Source: Thermodesulforhabdus norvegica (GTDB lineage Bacteria > Desulfobacterota > Syntrophobacteria > Syntrophobacterales > Thermodesulforhabdaceae). Taken from it: a stretch of 60,810 nt of DNA. Positions 7,950 to 16,810 of the stretch are shown here, piece after piece. Every line of letters starts with the position of its first letter. Position 1 is the first letter of the stretch. The notes under the pieces are model-generated. The model searched no databases. It saw only the letters and a list, made by a program, of their open reading frames with translations, and was not told the origin of the DNA. The stretch is from NCBI RefSeq assembly GCF_900114975.1, contig NZ_FOUU01000004.1, positions 1-60,810 on the forward strand. Direction: 5' to 3'. Position numbers and translations under genes: made by a program.

Positions 7950-10841
7950 TTACCTTGATCGACTTTCCCGGGATAGAATCTCTTCGAAAGCCCTCTGGGC
8001 CTTGCGGAGTTCCTCTTCGAGTTTTTCGATCAACTTCGGGGTATTCGAGGGCCATTTATCTATGGTGTTAAGTTCAATCTCTCTGGCAATTTCTGAAACG
8101 GTCATTGCTCCCATCAGGGCACTGCTGGACTTGAGGCTATGAGCCGCGCGGTGAAACGCTTCGAGGTCTCCTCTCGCTGCGGCGTCGTGCATTTCCATGA
8201 GCAGTTCGGAGGAACGATCCAAGTATAGTTTAACCATGCGTTTGAGAAATTCTTCTTCGTCGTTGCCGCTGAAAGAGCGAACTTTGTCCAGAACCGATTT
8301 ATCGAGAACAGGGGGGCTTGGGCGGTCTTGATCGAGACTTTCCCTCCTGTGCGAATCCTCTACCGGTGCAGTGGTCCGGGATCCCAGAAACTTCTCGATT
8401 ATTGCCTTCATTTGTTCCACCGTAAAAGGCTTACTCAGGTAATCATCCATCCCGGCATTAAGACATTTTTCTTTATCTCCTTTCATTGCATGTGCCGTAA
8501 GTGCCACGACGGGGGTTTTTTTTCGAGGCGTCAGGCCTTCATGTTCCATGCGTCGCAGTTCCTTTGTGGTTTCGTAGCCATCCATTTCCGGCATCTGACA
8601 GTCCATAAACACTAAATCGTAGCCTTCCGATTTGAGTTTTTTAAGAGCCTCCTTTCCGTTGGAAGCTATGTCAACGCCGTAACCGAGAAGTTTCAGGACC
8701 TGGCGACAGTATTCCTGGTTCACGGGGTTGTCTTCCACGACGAGGATTTTCCCGTTCCCTCCGGAAGAGGCCGCCGTGGTTTCCGGAATTTTTTCGTCCC
8801 CCGCGTCGGCGGCAGTCGTCCACGGAAGTAAAGAAGTCGTTTTTTTCAGGTTCATCAGACAGTCGTAGAGCAGTGAAGTTTTTACCGGCCTGGTTAACCA
8901 ACAGCTTATTCCGTGTTCATCTTTTGATCCGTTAATTACTTTACTTACTGACGAAATGATCACCACCGATGTGTCCGATGTAGCCGGATTTTGCCTGATT
9001 GCCCTCGCAAGCTCAAGGCCGCTCATTTCAGGAGCGTCCGCATCGGCGATAACCACATCGTAGGGGCTACCTTCAGAAACTCTTTTTTCTATCTTTTCCA
9101 GGGCCTCATAACCGTTTTCTGCTTCATCGGGAAGGGTTCCCCACTTTTTTAATGTGCCCACCAGGGTTTCGCGATTTACCGGGTGATCGTCAACCACCAG
9201 GACACAAAGCCCCGAAAGCGGACCGTCTGCCGTTTTTTCAGCATGTTCTTCCCAGGAAACCACAGGTAAGTCGAGGCAGAAACTAAAGATCGTCCCTTTA
9301 CCGGGCTCACTTTCCAGCTCAAGTCTTCCTCCCATAAGTTCCACAAGACTTCGAGCTATCGCAAGCCCCAGACCTGTACCTCCGAAGCGACGCGTAGTGG
9401 AACCGTCGGCCTGAGCAAAAGCCTCGAAGATAACATCCTGTTTATCCTTGGGAATCCCGATTCCGGTGTCTTTTACAGAAAAGTGAATCAAGGCCCTTGT
9501 TGAGCGGGCAGCTCCGCTTTTAGCAAGGGAAACTCTGCAGACTACTTCGCCGCTCTCGGTGAACTTGACGGCATTTCCTATAAGGTTGATAAGAACCTGG
9601 CGGATTCTGTCAGGGTCTCCTACGACACTGGCCGGAAGGTCGGGATCCAGGGCACAGATCAGCTCCAGCCCTTTTCGTTCTGCCGGCTCGGCAAACAGGG
9701 CTACCACTTCTTCGACTAGTTCCTTAAGCCGGAATTCCGTCATGTTGAGTTCCATTCGGCCTGCTTCTATTTTGGAAAAGTCCAGTATGTCATTTATGAT
9801 CGAAAGGAGGATCTGGCCTGAATCCTTTACGTGTTCTGCCAGTTGCCTCTGATGATCGTCCAGTACGGTTCGTAACAGGAGATCTGTCATTCCTATAATT
9901 CCGTTAAGAGGTGTTCGTATCTCGTGGCTCATATTAGCCAGAAACTGACTTTTGGCACGACTTGCCGCTTCGGCAGCGTCTTTTGCTTCTCTGAGCTCAT
10001 CAAGCTTCCGCTCCAGTTCCTCGTTTAATCTGACGAGTTCCTCGGTCCGGCGGGAAACCAGCTCTTCCAGACGCTCTCTGTGCTTTTGCAATTCTTTGTC
10101 GCGTTCTTCAATCTGTTCGAGCATTTCGTTGAACATGTCAACCAGACTGCCCAGCTCGTCATCCGATCTCTTGCGCACCCTGAGGGAATAATCTTTTTCT
10201 CTGGATATTCGTTGCATAGCTCTGTGAAGGGCCACGACCGGATCGGAAACGATGTGATGAAGGCGGGATGCAATGAGAAAGCCCAGGAAGATTGATATGA
10301 AAAACACGGCAACGACTATCTGGAGACCTTTAAATATGCTTGCATATAAAGCGGTCATGTCGCGAGTTACATAGATGAAGCCCAGAATTTCTTTTTCAAA
10401 GACGACGGGCTCCATCACGTCCAGTTCACCCTTGGCGAATATCTCAAGTATTCTGGAGACTTGACCACCGTACCAGTTAGCTCTTTCCAATTCCTTCATC
10501 ACATGTTGAATCATCTCACTTTCTGACTCACCCTCCCTGAGATAGGAAGCGAAGATGCTTTTGTCCGGTCGGAAGACAAAAGCCGCCCTGATGTCGCCTA
10601 CGGATTTCAACGACTGGAGTGTATCGGCTGCGGCGGCTTCATCGTTAAAGCTGAGGGGAGCGACGCAATTGGCACTTAAAACCCTGGTGATGCTGGAAAG
10701 TTGCTGTATGGCGTTTAAGGAAAATTCGTAGCATTGAAATGCGATGAATCCCAGGGAGGCCAGAGCAAGAGTGGCGGCGCTGACAAGTATCATAAGGCCT
10801 GTTAGCTTCTTTCTGATGGGCCAAGAAGCAAAGGCGGACAT
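7950..10841 (-). CDS. Membrane hybrid histidine kinase (CHASE8-HAMP-HisKA-HATPase-REC-REC-Hpt)
   Basis: This 963-residue phosphorelay protein has two membrane helices (about 12-35 and 172-194) around a CHASE8-like extracytoplasmic domain, then HAMP (195-247), a coiled coil, HisKA with H306 in [10 protein letters not shown], an ATPase (N423, DTGIGI at 458), two receivers and a C-terminal Hpt with H901. The second receiver is complete (D747, K804). The first keeps D600 but has Arg for the conserved Lys (LTRPV), so it may be weak or regulatory. GGGAGG precedes the ATG. It follows a YfiR-domain gene by 20 bases, suggesting that YfiR acts on the CHASE8 domain. No output protein is encoded beside it. 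Confidence 0.93.
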   Translation of the reverse strand: MSAFASWPIRKKLTGLMILVSAATLALASLGFIAFQCYEFSLNAIQQLSSITRVLSANCVAPLSFNDEAAAADTLQSLKSVGDIRAAFVFRPDKSIFASYLREGESESEMIQHVMKELERANWYGGQVSRILEIFAKGELDVMEPVVFEKEILGFIYVTRDMTALYASIFKGLQIVVAVFFISIFLGFLIASRLHHIVSDPVVALHRAMQRISREKDYSLRVRKRSDDELGSLVDMFNEMLEQIEERDKELQKHRERLEELVSRRTEELVRLNEELERKLDELREAKDAAEAASRAKSQFLANMSHEIRTPLNGIIGMTDLLLRTVLDDHQRQLAEHVKDSGQILLSIINDILDFSKIEAGRMELNMTEFRLKELVEEVVALFAEPAERKGLELICALDPDLPASVVGDPDRIRQVLINLIGNAVKFTESGEVVCRVSLAKSGAARSTRALIHFSVKDTGIGIPKDKQDVIFEAFAQADGSTTRRFGGTGLGLAIARSLVELMGGRLELESEPGKGTIFSFCLDLPVVSWEEHAEKTADGPLSGLCVLVVDDHPVNRETLVGTLKKWGTLPDEAENGYEALEKIEKRVSEGSPYDVVIADADAPEMSGLELARAIRQNPATSDTSVVIISSVSKVINGSKDEHGISCWLTRPVKTSLLYDCLMNLKKTTSLLPWTTAADAGDEKIPETTAASSGGNGKILVVEDNPVNQEYCRQVLKLLGYGVDIASNGKEALKKLKSEGYDLVFMDCQMPEMDGYETTKELRRMEHEGLTPRKKTPVVALTAHAMKGDKEKCLNAGMDDYLSKPFTVEQMKAIIEKFLGSRTTAPVEDSHRRESLDQDRPSPPVLDKSVLDKVRSFSGNDEEEFLKRMVKLYLDRSSELLMEMHDAAARGDLEAFHRAAHSLKSSSALMGAMTVSEIAREIELNTIDKWPSNTPKLIEKLEEELRKAQRAFEEILSRESRSR

Positions 10842-10861
10842 TTTATTTCCTCCCGGCCAAG

Positions 10862-11416
10862 CTATTCTATAACTCGTCGGGCCAGTTTTAACAGCCTGGA
10901 GCTGATCTTGATTCCGGACTTCCTGGCCTGACGCAGATTTATGTTAAATCGGAGTTTATTCCCTTCCCGAAAAAGCTGGATAATGCCCCCCATCCGGCAA
11001 AAGTCGGGCCTGTCGCCTATGGTTAGAACGGGATCATTGCGGAACTTATGCAAAAGCGAAGGGACCATTGCATTATTTGAACTATCATCAATAAACAGGG
11101 CATGGCAAATTCTATCGTTACCTGCTTTCTCGAGTTCTAAAACTTTTACGGTTCTCTTACCGATTTTCCTGCCCTCAAGGTCCTTTAGGCTTTCTGTCAT
11201 GGCTGGAGGGGCGGAGGTGCACAGAAGAAGGGTATCTTCTTCGTCAGATCTCGACGGCCATTCGGTGAATTTGAGGAAGTTGTAAACAAAAGCGGCTTTA
11301 AGCCTTTCTTCGGAGATTCCCGAATCATATGCCGGAGAATTCTGATCGGAGGATACATCCGTTAACAGAAAGACCGTACAGAAGGCGATCAGGGTAAGTA
11401 GAGTTTGCAACTTCAT
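10862..11416 (-). CDS. YfiR-domain (DUF4154) periplasmic protein
   Basis: The 184-residue protein has a signal peptide ([21 protein letters not shown]) and the YfiR/DUF4154 core: [16 protein letters not shown], then [20 protein letters not shown] and a basic [21 protein letters not shown] end. In known YfiR systems the periplasmic protein controls the activity of a CHASE8-bearing membrane partner, and a CHASE8-like kinase follows here. ATG 11416 is preferred to the TTG at 11425; neither has a strong ribosome binding site. It sits between the TonB receptor and kinase genes. Confidence 0.85.
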   Translation of the reverse strand: MKLQTLLTLIAFCTVFLLTDVSSDQNSPAYDSGISEERLKAAFVYNFLKFTEWPSRSDEEDTLLLCTSAPPAMTESLKDLEGRKIGKRTVKVLELEKAGNDRICHALFIDDSSNNAMVPSLLHKFRNDPVLTIGDRPDFCRMGGIIQLFREGNKLRFNINLRQARKSGIKISSRLLKLARRVIE

Positions 11417-11443
11417 GTTAACCAATTAACTTTTCGTCCGAAT

Positions 11444-13498
11444 TCAAAAAGACCAGTTGATCCTGAAGAAAAAAGACCTTTCTACTTCACCGACCGGAGA
11501 CGGCAAAACAAAGCATTTTCCGAACTCGGGATGAACCGGATCAAATACGTTTTGCCCCACCAGACTCACCTCCAGATTGGGTCGTGGCCGCCAGGCCAGG
11601 CGCAGATCGGCCGTAAAATAGGAAGGAATGTCCTGTGCCTGAAGGTCACTGACGTAACGCATCCACAGATCCAGTTCCAGATTCGCCGGTAAATCCCACT
11701 GGGAGCGCAGGGATAGGATATGGGAGGGCCACGCTTTCTCAAAGTCTTCTCCCCAGAATAGGGTGTTTTGCTCGCCTTCCGGATGAAGAAAAAGTTTTGT
11801 AAAGGTGTAAGCAGCCTTCAGCCTCCACCAGTCCGTAAGGCTGGCGTTTGCTTCAACTTCCAGTCCGTAAACCTCTCCGTTCATGATGTTTTCTATTTGG
11901 GTTGTCGCTTCGAAGTGTGGTACAGGGTCGAGGGTTAATGTGAAATTTTCAGGCTCCGGAACTGCCGAAAGGTTATCATAGCGATTGTAGAATACCGCCA
12001 TGTCGAGCGTAAGTCTTTCGGAGAACTGGGAGCGGTATCCCGCTTCAAAGGCAAGCAACTCTTCAAAATCCAGATCTTCGTTTCCGTAAGCTTTAAACAG
12101 GACGATGTCTTCCGGAGATTGTCGCGAACCTGGAAAGGCAACTCGTGTATTCCCCGTTAATTCCCCTCTGGACGGCGTCCTTATCGCTCTTGATACTGCC
12201 GCCCAGAGCCTGTTTTTATCGTTTATTTTCCACATCAGGCGTCCTGTTGGCTGAAGGTCGATCCCGACGTTTTCATGATATTCCGCCTTGGTGCCGACCA
12301 CGAAAGTGAGTTTGTCCGGAATTAATGCCAATTCGTCCTGAAGAAAAGCATTGAGTATCACCCATTCGTTTGCTTCCGGGTCAAGACGGTAGCCGTGAAT
12401 TCCCTTTGTGTCCGTCCGGTAGAAACGAAAACCCGCTCCCCAGGTCCACCAATGACGCTCTTTCCACCTGAGTTCCCGCTGATATTCAACATCAAAAACG
12501 GTGTTGTTCCAGTCCATTACTGCGCTTCCCGTGGACTTTTCGTATTGAACAAAAGCCCGAATCTGGTGAGCATTGCCGGTACTGTTTTCACGACGCCATT
12601 GACCTGAAAAGTAAACCGAGTCGTACACCTTTGTAGAAGAATGGCAGATGTGACAGCTAAAGGCAGGGCCGGCCAGGTTCTGGGTAATTTCCAGATGATC
12701 TCCCTTCCAATGCTGTACTTGCCCCTGGAACATAATAGATTCTCCGTAGGACGGCCTCAGATCCAGTCGAAAACCGCCCATGATTTCTCGCCAGTCGTCA
12801 ACATCCTTTTCTCCGTTGATCTTTTTCCCTTCGTCGTGCTCTCTGGCTTTCAGATAGACGCGGTAAGCTCCATCCTTGCCGATTGAATCCCCGTATCGAA
12901 GGGACAGGATCTCCCGATCCTTGGTGCCCGCTGCTGCCGACGCATACAGTCCCTGTGTATCGGAAGCCTTTTTCGTTATGATGTTTATAATGCCGTTTAC
13001 GGCGTTTGCTCCCCAGATGCTCCCGCCGGGCCCTCTGATTACCTCAACTCGCTCTATGTCTTCCAGTATGGTATCCAGATACTCCCAGAAAACGCCGGAA
13101 AAAAGAGGGTTGTAAACGGTTCTTCCATCCACAAGTACCAGAAGTTTGTTGGCAAAACGATCGTTGAAGCCCCGTACTGAAACGGCGTAGGCCTGGGCGT
13201 CTATTTTGGCAACGTGAACACCGGGAACCATCCGAAAGAGATCCGCAACGGTTGTGACTCCGGATCTTCGGATATCTTCGGCTGTGATCACATAGACGGC
13301 CCCCGGAGCATCTTTCACTTTCTGAGTTCTTTTGGTAACGGATGAAATTTCTATATTCATAAGTTCTTCGAGGCTAAGAGTTGTGAGATCCAGGGCTACG
13401 GAGGGGGTAGCCGATAAAGAGATCTTTAAGAAAAACATTAGCGCAATTAAAAGAACCGGGCGGGACACAAAGTTTTTATTTTTGATTTTTATTTTCAT
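11444..13498 (-). CDS. TonB-dependent outer-membrane receptor
   Basis: The 684-residue protein has a signal peptide (about 1-36), a plug domain (TKVKDAPGAVYVITAEDIRRSG-like start, VEVIRGPGGSIWGANAVNGIINI at 151-173) and a beta barrel ending in FFFRINWSF, with the terminal Phe needed for outer-membrane assembly. The DLTTLSLEELMNIEI segment before the plug is typical of the receptor group found beside YfiR genes. The substrate cannot be told; no transporter genes are adjacent. An unusual CHICH (C282-H286) sits in a barrel loop. It is the first gene of the receptor-YfiR-kinase unit. Confidence 0.9.
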   Translation of the reverse strand: MKIKIKNKNFVSRPVLLIALMFFLKISLSATPSVALDLTTLSLEELMNIEISSVTKRTQKVKDAPGAVYVITAEDIRRSGVTTVADLFRMVPGVHVAKIDAQAYAVSVRGFNDRFANKLLVLVDGRTVYNPLFSGVFWEYLDTILEDIERVEVIRGPGGSIWGANAVNGIINIITKKASDTQGLYASAAAGTKDREILSLRYGDSIGKDGAYRVYLKAREHDEGKKINGEKDVDDWREIMGGFRLDLRPSYGESIMFQGQVQHWKGDHLEITQNLAGPAFSCHICHSSTKVYDSVYFSGQWRRENSTGNAHQIRAFVQYEKSTGSAVMDWNNTVFDVEYQRELRWKERHWWTWGAGFRFYRTDTKGIHGYRLDPEANEWVILNAFLQDELALIPDKLTFVVGTKAEYHENVGIDLQPTGRLMWKINDKNRLWAAVSRAIRTPSRGELTGNTRVAFPGSRQSPEDIVLFKAYGNEDLDFEELLAFEAGYRSQFSERLTLDMAVFYNRYDNLSAVPEPENFTLTLDPVPHFEATTQIENIMNGEVYGLEVEANASLTDWWRLKAAYTFTKLFLHPEGEQNTLFWGEDFEKAWPSHILSLRSQWDLPANLELDLWMRYVSDLQAQDIPSYFTADLRLAWRPRPNLEVSLVGQNVFDPVHPEFGKCFVLPSPVGEVERSFFFRINWSF

Positions 13499-13691
13499 TT
13501 TGCCTGTGGAACCTTCGAAAAGCTGCAGATTAATGCCGTCCCGGACGGACTTTTCTTTTTTAGCATAGATTAAAAATTCTAAGTAAGCAAAACTTTGTGG
13601 TTGGTTTGCTTAACCTGCAGGGTGCTGAGTCCACGGATCTGGTGTAAGCGGTCGATTTGAAGGGTTGCCGAAACAGGGTGGGACATTCTGC

Positions 13692-13738
13692 TTGACACAA
13701 CGCCCGGAAGGGGGTATTTTAATTGCACGATTGTGCAA
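13692..13738 (+). promoter_or_regulatory. arsR promoter with overlapping ArsR operator
   Basis: TTGACA (13692-13697) and TATTTT (13715-13720) are spaced by 17 bases, a near-ideal sigma-70 promoter. Right after the -10 lies a perfect inverted repeat, TTGCAC-GATT-GTGCAA (13723-13738), across the expected transcription start. An operator there would let ArsR block its own transcription until arsenite binds. This also argues against the upstream GTG at 13733 as the arsR start. Confidence 0.75.
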
Positions 13739-13768
13739 ACATACACGAACGGGAACCGGAAAAAAACC

Positions 13769-14158
13769 ATGAATTGCTGTAAAGAAACCGAAGCACTGGA
13801 AAGGCTTCTGTCTCCAGAATTCTTTAAAGCCCTTACCGATCCCAATCGCATAGCCATCGTATGCGTGCTCAGTAAATCACAAATGCCGCTTACGGTAACT
13901 CAAATAGCCGAAAATTTACCGGTGGACATATCCGTAGTGTCGAGGCATCTCGCAATCCTCAGGGATGCCGGTATTCTTCTTGCCAGAAAAAAGGGCAAGG
14001 AAGTTCGGTATTCGATCAATACGGGTGAATTAATACGCTTCCTGCGAGCCCTTGCAGATGCCTTTGAAGCATGTTGCCCTCGACAATGGCCTCTAAATCT
14101 TCCAGAAGAAAGGTTCGATAACAGCTCAAAAAACAGTGAGGATGACGATGAAAGATAA
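13769..14158 (+). CDS. arsR: ArsR-family arsenic-responsive repressor
   Basis: This 129-residue winged-helix protein has FFKALTDPNRIAIVCVLS, the recognition helix region DISVVSRHLAILRDAGIL and the wing KKGKEVRYSI. Cysteine pairs at both ends (NCCKE near the start, EACCPRQW late) could bind As(III), although the usual ELCVCD motif is absent. ATG 13769 is chosen because the GTG at 13733 lies inside the operator. It overlaps arsM, and the promoter-operator just upstream implies autoregulation. Confidence 0.88.
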   Translation: MNCCKETEALERLLSPEFFKALTDPNRIAIVCVLSKSQMPLTVTQIAENLPVDISVVSRHLAILRDAGILLARKKGKEVRYSINTGELIRFLRALADAFEACCPRQWPLNLPEERFDNSSKNSEDDDER

Positions 14159-14942
14159 AAAAGAAGAAGTTCGAAGGATGCTTCTCAACTACTACGGCAA
14201 AATTGCCTCTGGGCATCGCAAAGGTTGTTGCAACGAAGTCCTTTCCTGCTGTGGCGGCCCTCAGAAAAATGATGAAGTATTCGGTAAACTCGGATATTCC
14301 CCGGATGTTTTTGAGAGAGTTCCCCGGGAGGCAAATCTCGGGCTCGGTTGCGGAAATCCCCTGAGGTCGGCATGTCTTAAACGGGGTGAAACCGTTCTTG
14401 ATCTGGGATGCGGAGCCGGGTTTGATTGCCTCATTGCAGCGGGCGAGGTTGGAGAGGAGGGACTCGTAATCGGTGTTGATATGACCCCGGAAATGATTGC
14501 CAGGGCAAGGGAAAACGCCGAAAAAGCCGGATGCAGAAACGTTGATTTTCGGCTTGGCGATATAGAAAAACTGCCTGTTGCCGATGAAAGCGTCGATGTG
14601 GTCATTTCAAACTGCGTTATAAACCTTTCGCCTGAGAAGGAGCGGGTATTTCGTGAGGCTTTCAGGGTGTTGAAACCCGGAGGAAGACTGGCGATTTCAG
14701 ACATTTTGGCGCTTAAAGAGTTGCCGCAGGAGATAAAAAGGAATCCGGATCTTTATGCAGGTTGCATATCGGGTGCTGTTACGGCGGAAGAGATCGAAAG
14801 GATTCTCAGGAAGGTCGGTTTTGTCGATATCAGTATTGAGCCTGTTCCGGGAAGCAGTTCTTTTATCAGAGACTGGGCACCGGGGGTTGGCGTCGATGAT
14901 CATGTCACCTCGGCTTTGATCATAGCGAGAAAACGCGTTTAA
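14148..14942 (+). CDS. arsM: Arsenite S-adenosylmethionine methyltransferase ArsM
   Basis: ArsM methylates arsenite to volatile or oxidisable methylarsenicals. The 264-residue protein has the SAM motif VLDLGCGAGFDCLIAA, the acidic VIGVDMTPEMI strand, and the cysteine set typical of ArsM (KGCCNE, LGLGCGNP, ISNCVINLSP, YAGCISGA) that holds the arsenic. The third ATG of a GTG/ATG/ATG cluster (14148) is preferred because GTGAGG sits 6 bases before it. It overlaps the arsR stop by 11 bases, so the two are co-translated. No efflux pump gene is adjacent, so methylation is the only local arsenic response. Confidence 0.93.
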   Translation: MKDKKEEVRRMLLNYYGKIASGHRKGCCNEVLSCCGGPQKNDEVFGKLGYSPDVFERVPREANLGLGCGNPLRSACLKRGETVLDLGCGAGFDCLIAAGEVGEEGLVIGVDMTPEMIARARENAEKAGCRNVDFRLGDIEKLPVADESVDVVISNCVINLSPEKERVFREAFRVLKPGGRLAISDILALKELPQEIKRNPDLYAGCISGAVTAEEIERILRKVGFVDISIEPVPGSSSFIRDWAPGVGVDDHVTSALIIARKRV

Positions 14943-14958
14943 GACCTGTGCTGTTTCT

Positions 14959-15060
14959 TTAATGAGGTTCCTTTTCTTCTTCGATTATTTTGAGAAAAAG
15001 TTCCACTATCCCGGGATCGAAGTGTTTTCCTGACTGAAAGGTGCTGATGATTGTGGCTGA
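14959..15060 (-). pseudogene. 3' stub of an HD-GYP-domain gene
   Basis: Minus-strand translation to a TAA at 14959-14961 reads SATIISTFQSGKHFDPGIV and continues to EEEKEPH. GKHFDP followed by a hydrophobic helix is the usual C-terminal end of HD-GYP cyclic-di-GMP phosphodiesterases. Upstream, the frame meets a stop near 15082-15084 and the rest of the domain is missing, where the toxin-antitoxin genes now lie. It looks like a remnant left by replacement or deletion. Confidence 0.6.
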
Positions 15061-15081
15061 GTGATCGGATCGTGTCGGATT

Positions 15082-15459
15082 TCAGCAGTTTAGCCTTTCG
15101 GAGAGATTTTCTCGGGAAGCCAGAATCAGGCTTTTTTCAAAGATTTTTTCGCGATCGTCTCCTGATGACGAATCTACGCAAAAGATGTCTAGTGCCAGAC
15201 CCAGGCGTTTTGAGAAGAAGAAATAATAATTTTTTATCGTCTGAAGGGGATTATCAGGTGCTTTTTTTAGCTTTATCAGAAGATCCACATCGCTCGTCCC
15301 GCTGTGAGTTGCCGCAGCTAAAGAGCCAATGAGTCTTATTTCGAGGATTTCGGGAAAGGTTTTCAGAGCTTCGATGGAAATTTCTATTAAGCGGTCAATG
15401 AGTTTACTACGATTGAGGGAGATGGCTTTCACAGAACCTGATGATTCTATCTGCCGCAC
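15082..15459 (-). CDS. mntA: MNT-domain nucleotidyltransferase, MntA-like antitoxin
   Basis: This 125-residue minimal nucleotidyltransferase has the active-site pattern GSx10DxD (G45, S46, D57, D59 in LIGSLAAATHSGTSDVDLL). MntA proteins neutralise HepT toxins by adding AMP to them. It overlaps the HEPN gene by 53 bases, the usual arrangement of such pairs. The first codon is GTG at 15459; a second GTG at 15432 is a possible alternative. The HD-GYP stub lies directly downstream. Confidence 0.82.
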   Translation of the reverse strand: MRQIESSGSVKAISLNRSKLIDRLIEISIEALKTFPEILEIRLIGSLAAATHSGTSDVDLLIKLKKAPDNPLQTIKNYYFFFSKRLGLALDIFCVDSSSGDDREKIFEKSLILASRENLSERLNC

Positions 15460-15802
15460 CTAGGGCCTCCTGGGCCTGTGATTTTGTGAAATAATCCGCC
15501 GGTTTCCCCGAAGCAAAACCGTTGGGATAACGGGCAGGAATGTAATAGAAGTCCAGCAACCTTCCCAGGTCTACTAACTCTTCGGGGACAAACAGTATTT
15601 CCTGAATTTTTTTTAGCATTTCCGTTAAAGAATGCCCCCAAAGGGTTAACCCCTTCACCATACCAGGAGCCTTTATGGCTTTTTCTGCAGCCTGCTGACA
15701 TGTAAAACATGCCCATTCGTAGTATCCGTAACGAAAATCCAGCAGTGCTCGTTCGTAATCCCTTTTTCCCTGTTCATACCAGTCACGCCATCGGTTCGCC
15801 AT
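15407..15802 (-). CDS. hepT: HEPN-domain protein, HepT-like toxin
   Basis: The 131-residue protein shows the HEPN family pattern: DWYEQGKRDYERA, then WACFTCQQAAEKAIKA, then LDFYYIPARYPNGF. A C-terminal RFCESH fits the R-x4-H ribonuclease motif of active HEPN toxins, but this HEPN subgroup often lacks the motif, so the match may be chance. AAAGG lies upstream of the ATG. With the overlapping MNT gene it forms a probable toxin-antitoxin pair; the antitoxin being second is normal for HepT-MntA. Confidence 0.8.
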   Translation of the reverse strand: MANRWRDWYEQGKRDYERALLDFRYGYYEWACFTCQQAAEKAIKAPGMVKGLTLWGHSLTEMLKKIQEILFVPEELVDLGRLLDFYYIPARYPNGFASGKPADYFTKSQAQEALGAADRIIRFCESHLPQS

Positions 15803-16236
15803 AATACCTTTCCGGGGTTTGAATTGTAGAATTGAAAATATATTTTTGTGAAATCAAAGTCACAATAAAATTTTAACCCCTGTAATCCGGCACGAACCAA
15901 AGAAGCTTTGCCGATCCATTAGGTTGGGATGAAGGCCCACCTGCGGAACTTAATCTTTAGGTTTCATTCCCACCGATATCCTCGTGATGACGGTAACCGA
16001 GGGCATGGGATTCAAAGAGCTGCGTTTTCATCAAAGAACGTGAAGGATACCCAAAAAGCTTTGTAAATCTAACTTCTCTTTTACTACGTGAGTTACCTGA
16101 CCAGCATGGCAGGAGTCACACAATCCCGAAAGGATAAACTCGGTATGCCTTGCTGTTTTGTATGCAAGTGATTATCATAAACGGTAACATTGCGGATCAG
16201 CGTAACAATTATGCTAATTTAGCCGGAGGTAATGCC
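15803..16236. other. 434-bp stretch without a confirmed gene; possible structured RNA and cytochrome fragment
   Basis: No ORF with a plausible start fills this gap between hepT and the rhodanese gene. It holds a long imperfect hairpin: GGTTGGGATGAA (15922-15933) pairs with TTCATTCCCACC (15963-15974), and CCTCG/CGAGG (15980-16002) follows. On the minus strand, positions 16171-16031 read through a frame containing SGLCDSCHAGQVTHVV, a c-type heme motif at 16120-16106, but without a usual start codon before the motif. The region may be a decayed gene, an intergenic repeat or an RNA element; the sequence does not decide. Confidence 0.4.
16150..16178 (+). promoter_or_regulatory. Candidate promoter of the rhodanese-cytochrome genes
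   Basis: TTGCTG (16150-16155) and TATCAT (16173-16178) are 17 bases apart. The -10 matches 5/6 and the -35 only 3/6. The predicted start lies about 50 bases before the rhodanese ATG. Confidence 0.35.
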
Positions 16237-16719
16237 ATGAGGGAAAAGCATTTATCTAAGATTTCAATCTTGATGGTATGTTTTTTGTCTGCTTTGTCGG
16301 CCTACACTTATGCCTTTGATACGGAACTTGCTAAGAAATTCTACGGCATGTTTTCTCAAATGACCCCCGAGGTAGTAGCCCAAAAGCCCTGTCAGATTAC
16401 CCCGGCCAGGGTTCTCGAGATGATCAAAGCCAGGGAGCCTTTCCTGTTTCTGGACATAAGAACACCTCAGGAAACCGGAATTGTCGGACTGACCTACCCG
16501 GACACACTCAGAATTCCCATGAACGAGCTTTTCCGAGAAGACAATCTCGGCAGGCTTCCGAAGGACAGAAAGATCGTGGTCGTGTGCCACAGCGGCACGA
16601 GGGCTGCCCCGGTTGCCATGGCTTTAAAGATGCTCGGTTTTGATGCCTATCTCTTGAAAGGAGGCCTTCCTGCGCTTGCCCGGGAAGCGGGAACCAACGT
16701 CGTGGAGCTTTTTAAATAA
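16237..16719 (+). CDS. Exported rhodanese-like sulfurtransferase
   Basis: The 160-residue protein has an N-terminal signal peptide (SKISILMVCFLSALSAYTYA) and one rhodanese domain: EPFLFLDIRTPQE, RIPMNEL and the active loop VVCHSGTRAA with its catalytic Cys. It probably moves sulfane sulfur in the periplasm, consistent with a sulfur-metabolising host. The start follows GGAGGTAATGCC; the frame is open upstream to 16150, but those codons lack a signal. An exported cytochrome gene follows after 91 bases. Confidence 0.88.
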   Translation: MREKHLSKISILMVCFLSALSAYTYAFDTELAKKFYGMFSQMTPEVVAQKPCQITPARVLEMIKAREPFLFLDIRTPQETGIVGLTYPDTLRIPMNELFREDNLGRLPKDRKIVVVCHSGTRAAPVAMALKMLGFDAYLLKGGLPALAREAGTNVVELFK

Positions 16720-16810
16720 TCACCTCCATTGTTAATCGATCGGTTTGAGTGTAAGGATGCCGGAATTTCGGCCGCGATGATCGGATGAACGTAAAATTAT
16801 GGAGGTCAGG

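Noticed and set aside
13536-13548. Terminator on the plus strand upstream of arsR
   Set aside because: CCGTC-CCG-GACGG with a T-run looks like a terminator, but the stem is only 5 bp with a 3-base loop and no plus-strand gene precedes it.
13733-13768. Upstream in-frame GTG as the arsR start
   Set aside because: It lies inside the operator and only a few bases after the predicted transcription start, leaving no room for a ribosome binding site.
15673-15900. 75-codon minus-strand frame overlapping hepT
   Set aside because: It shares its second half with hepT in another frame, and only the hepT frame has a family match and a ribosome binding site.
15922-16002. 6S RNA, SRP RNA or a known riboswitch in the 15.8-16.2 kb gap
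   Set aside because: Hairpins are present but no conserved core motif of those RNA families could be identified; it is left as an unassigned structured stretch.
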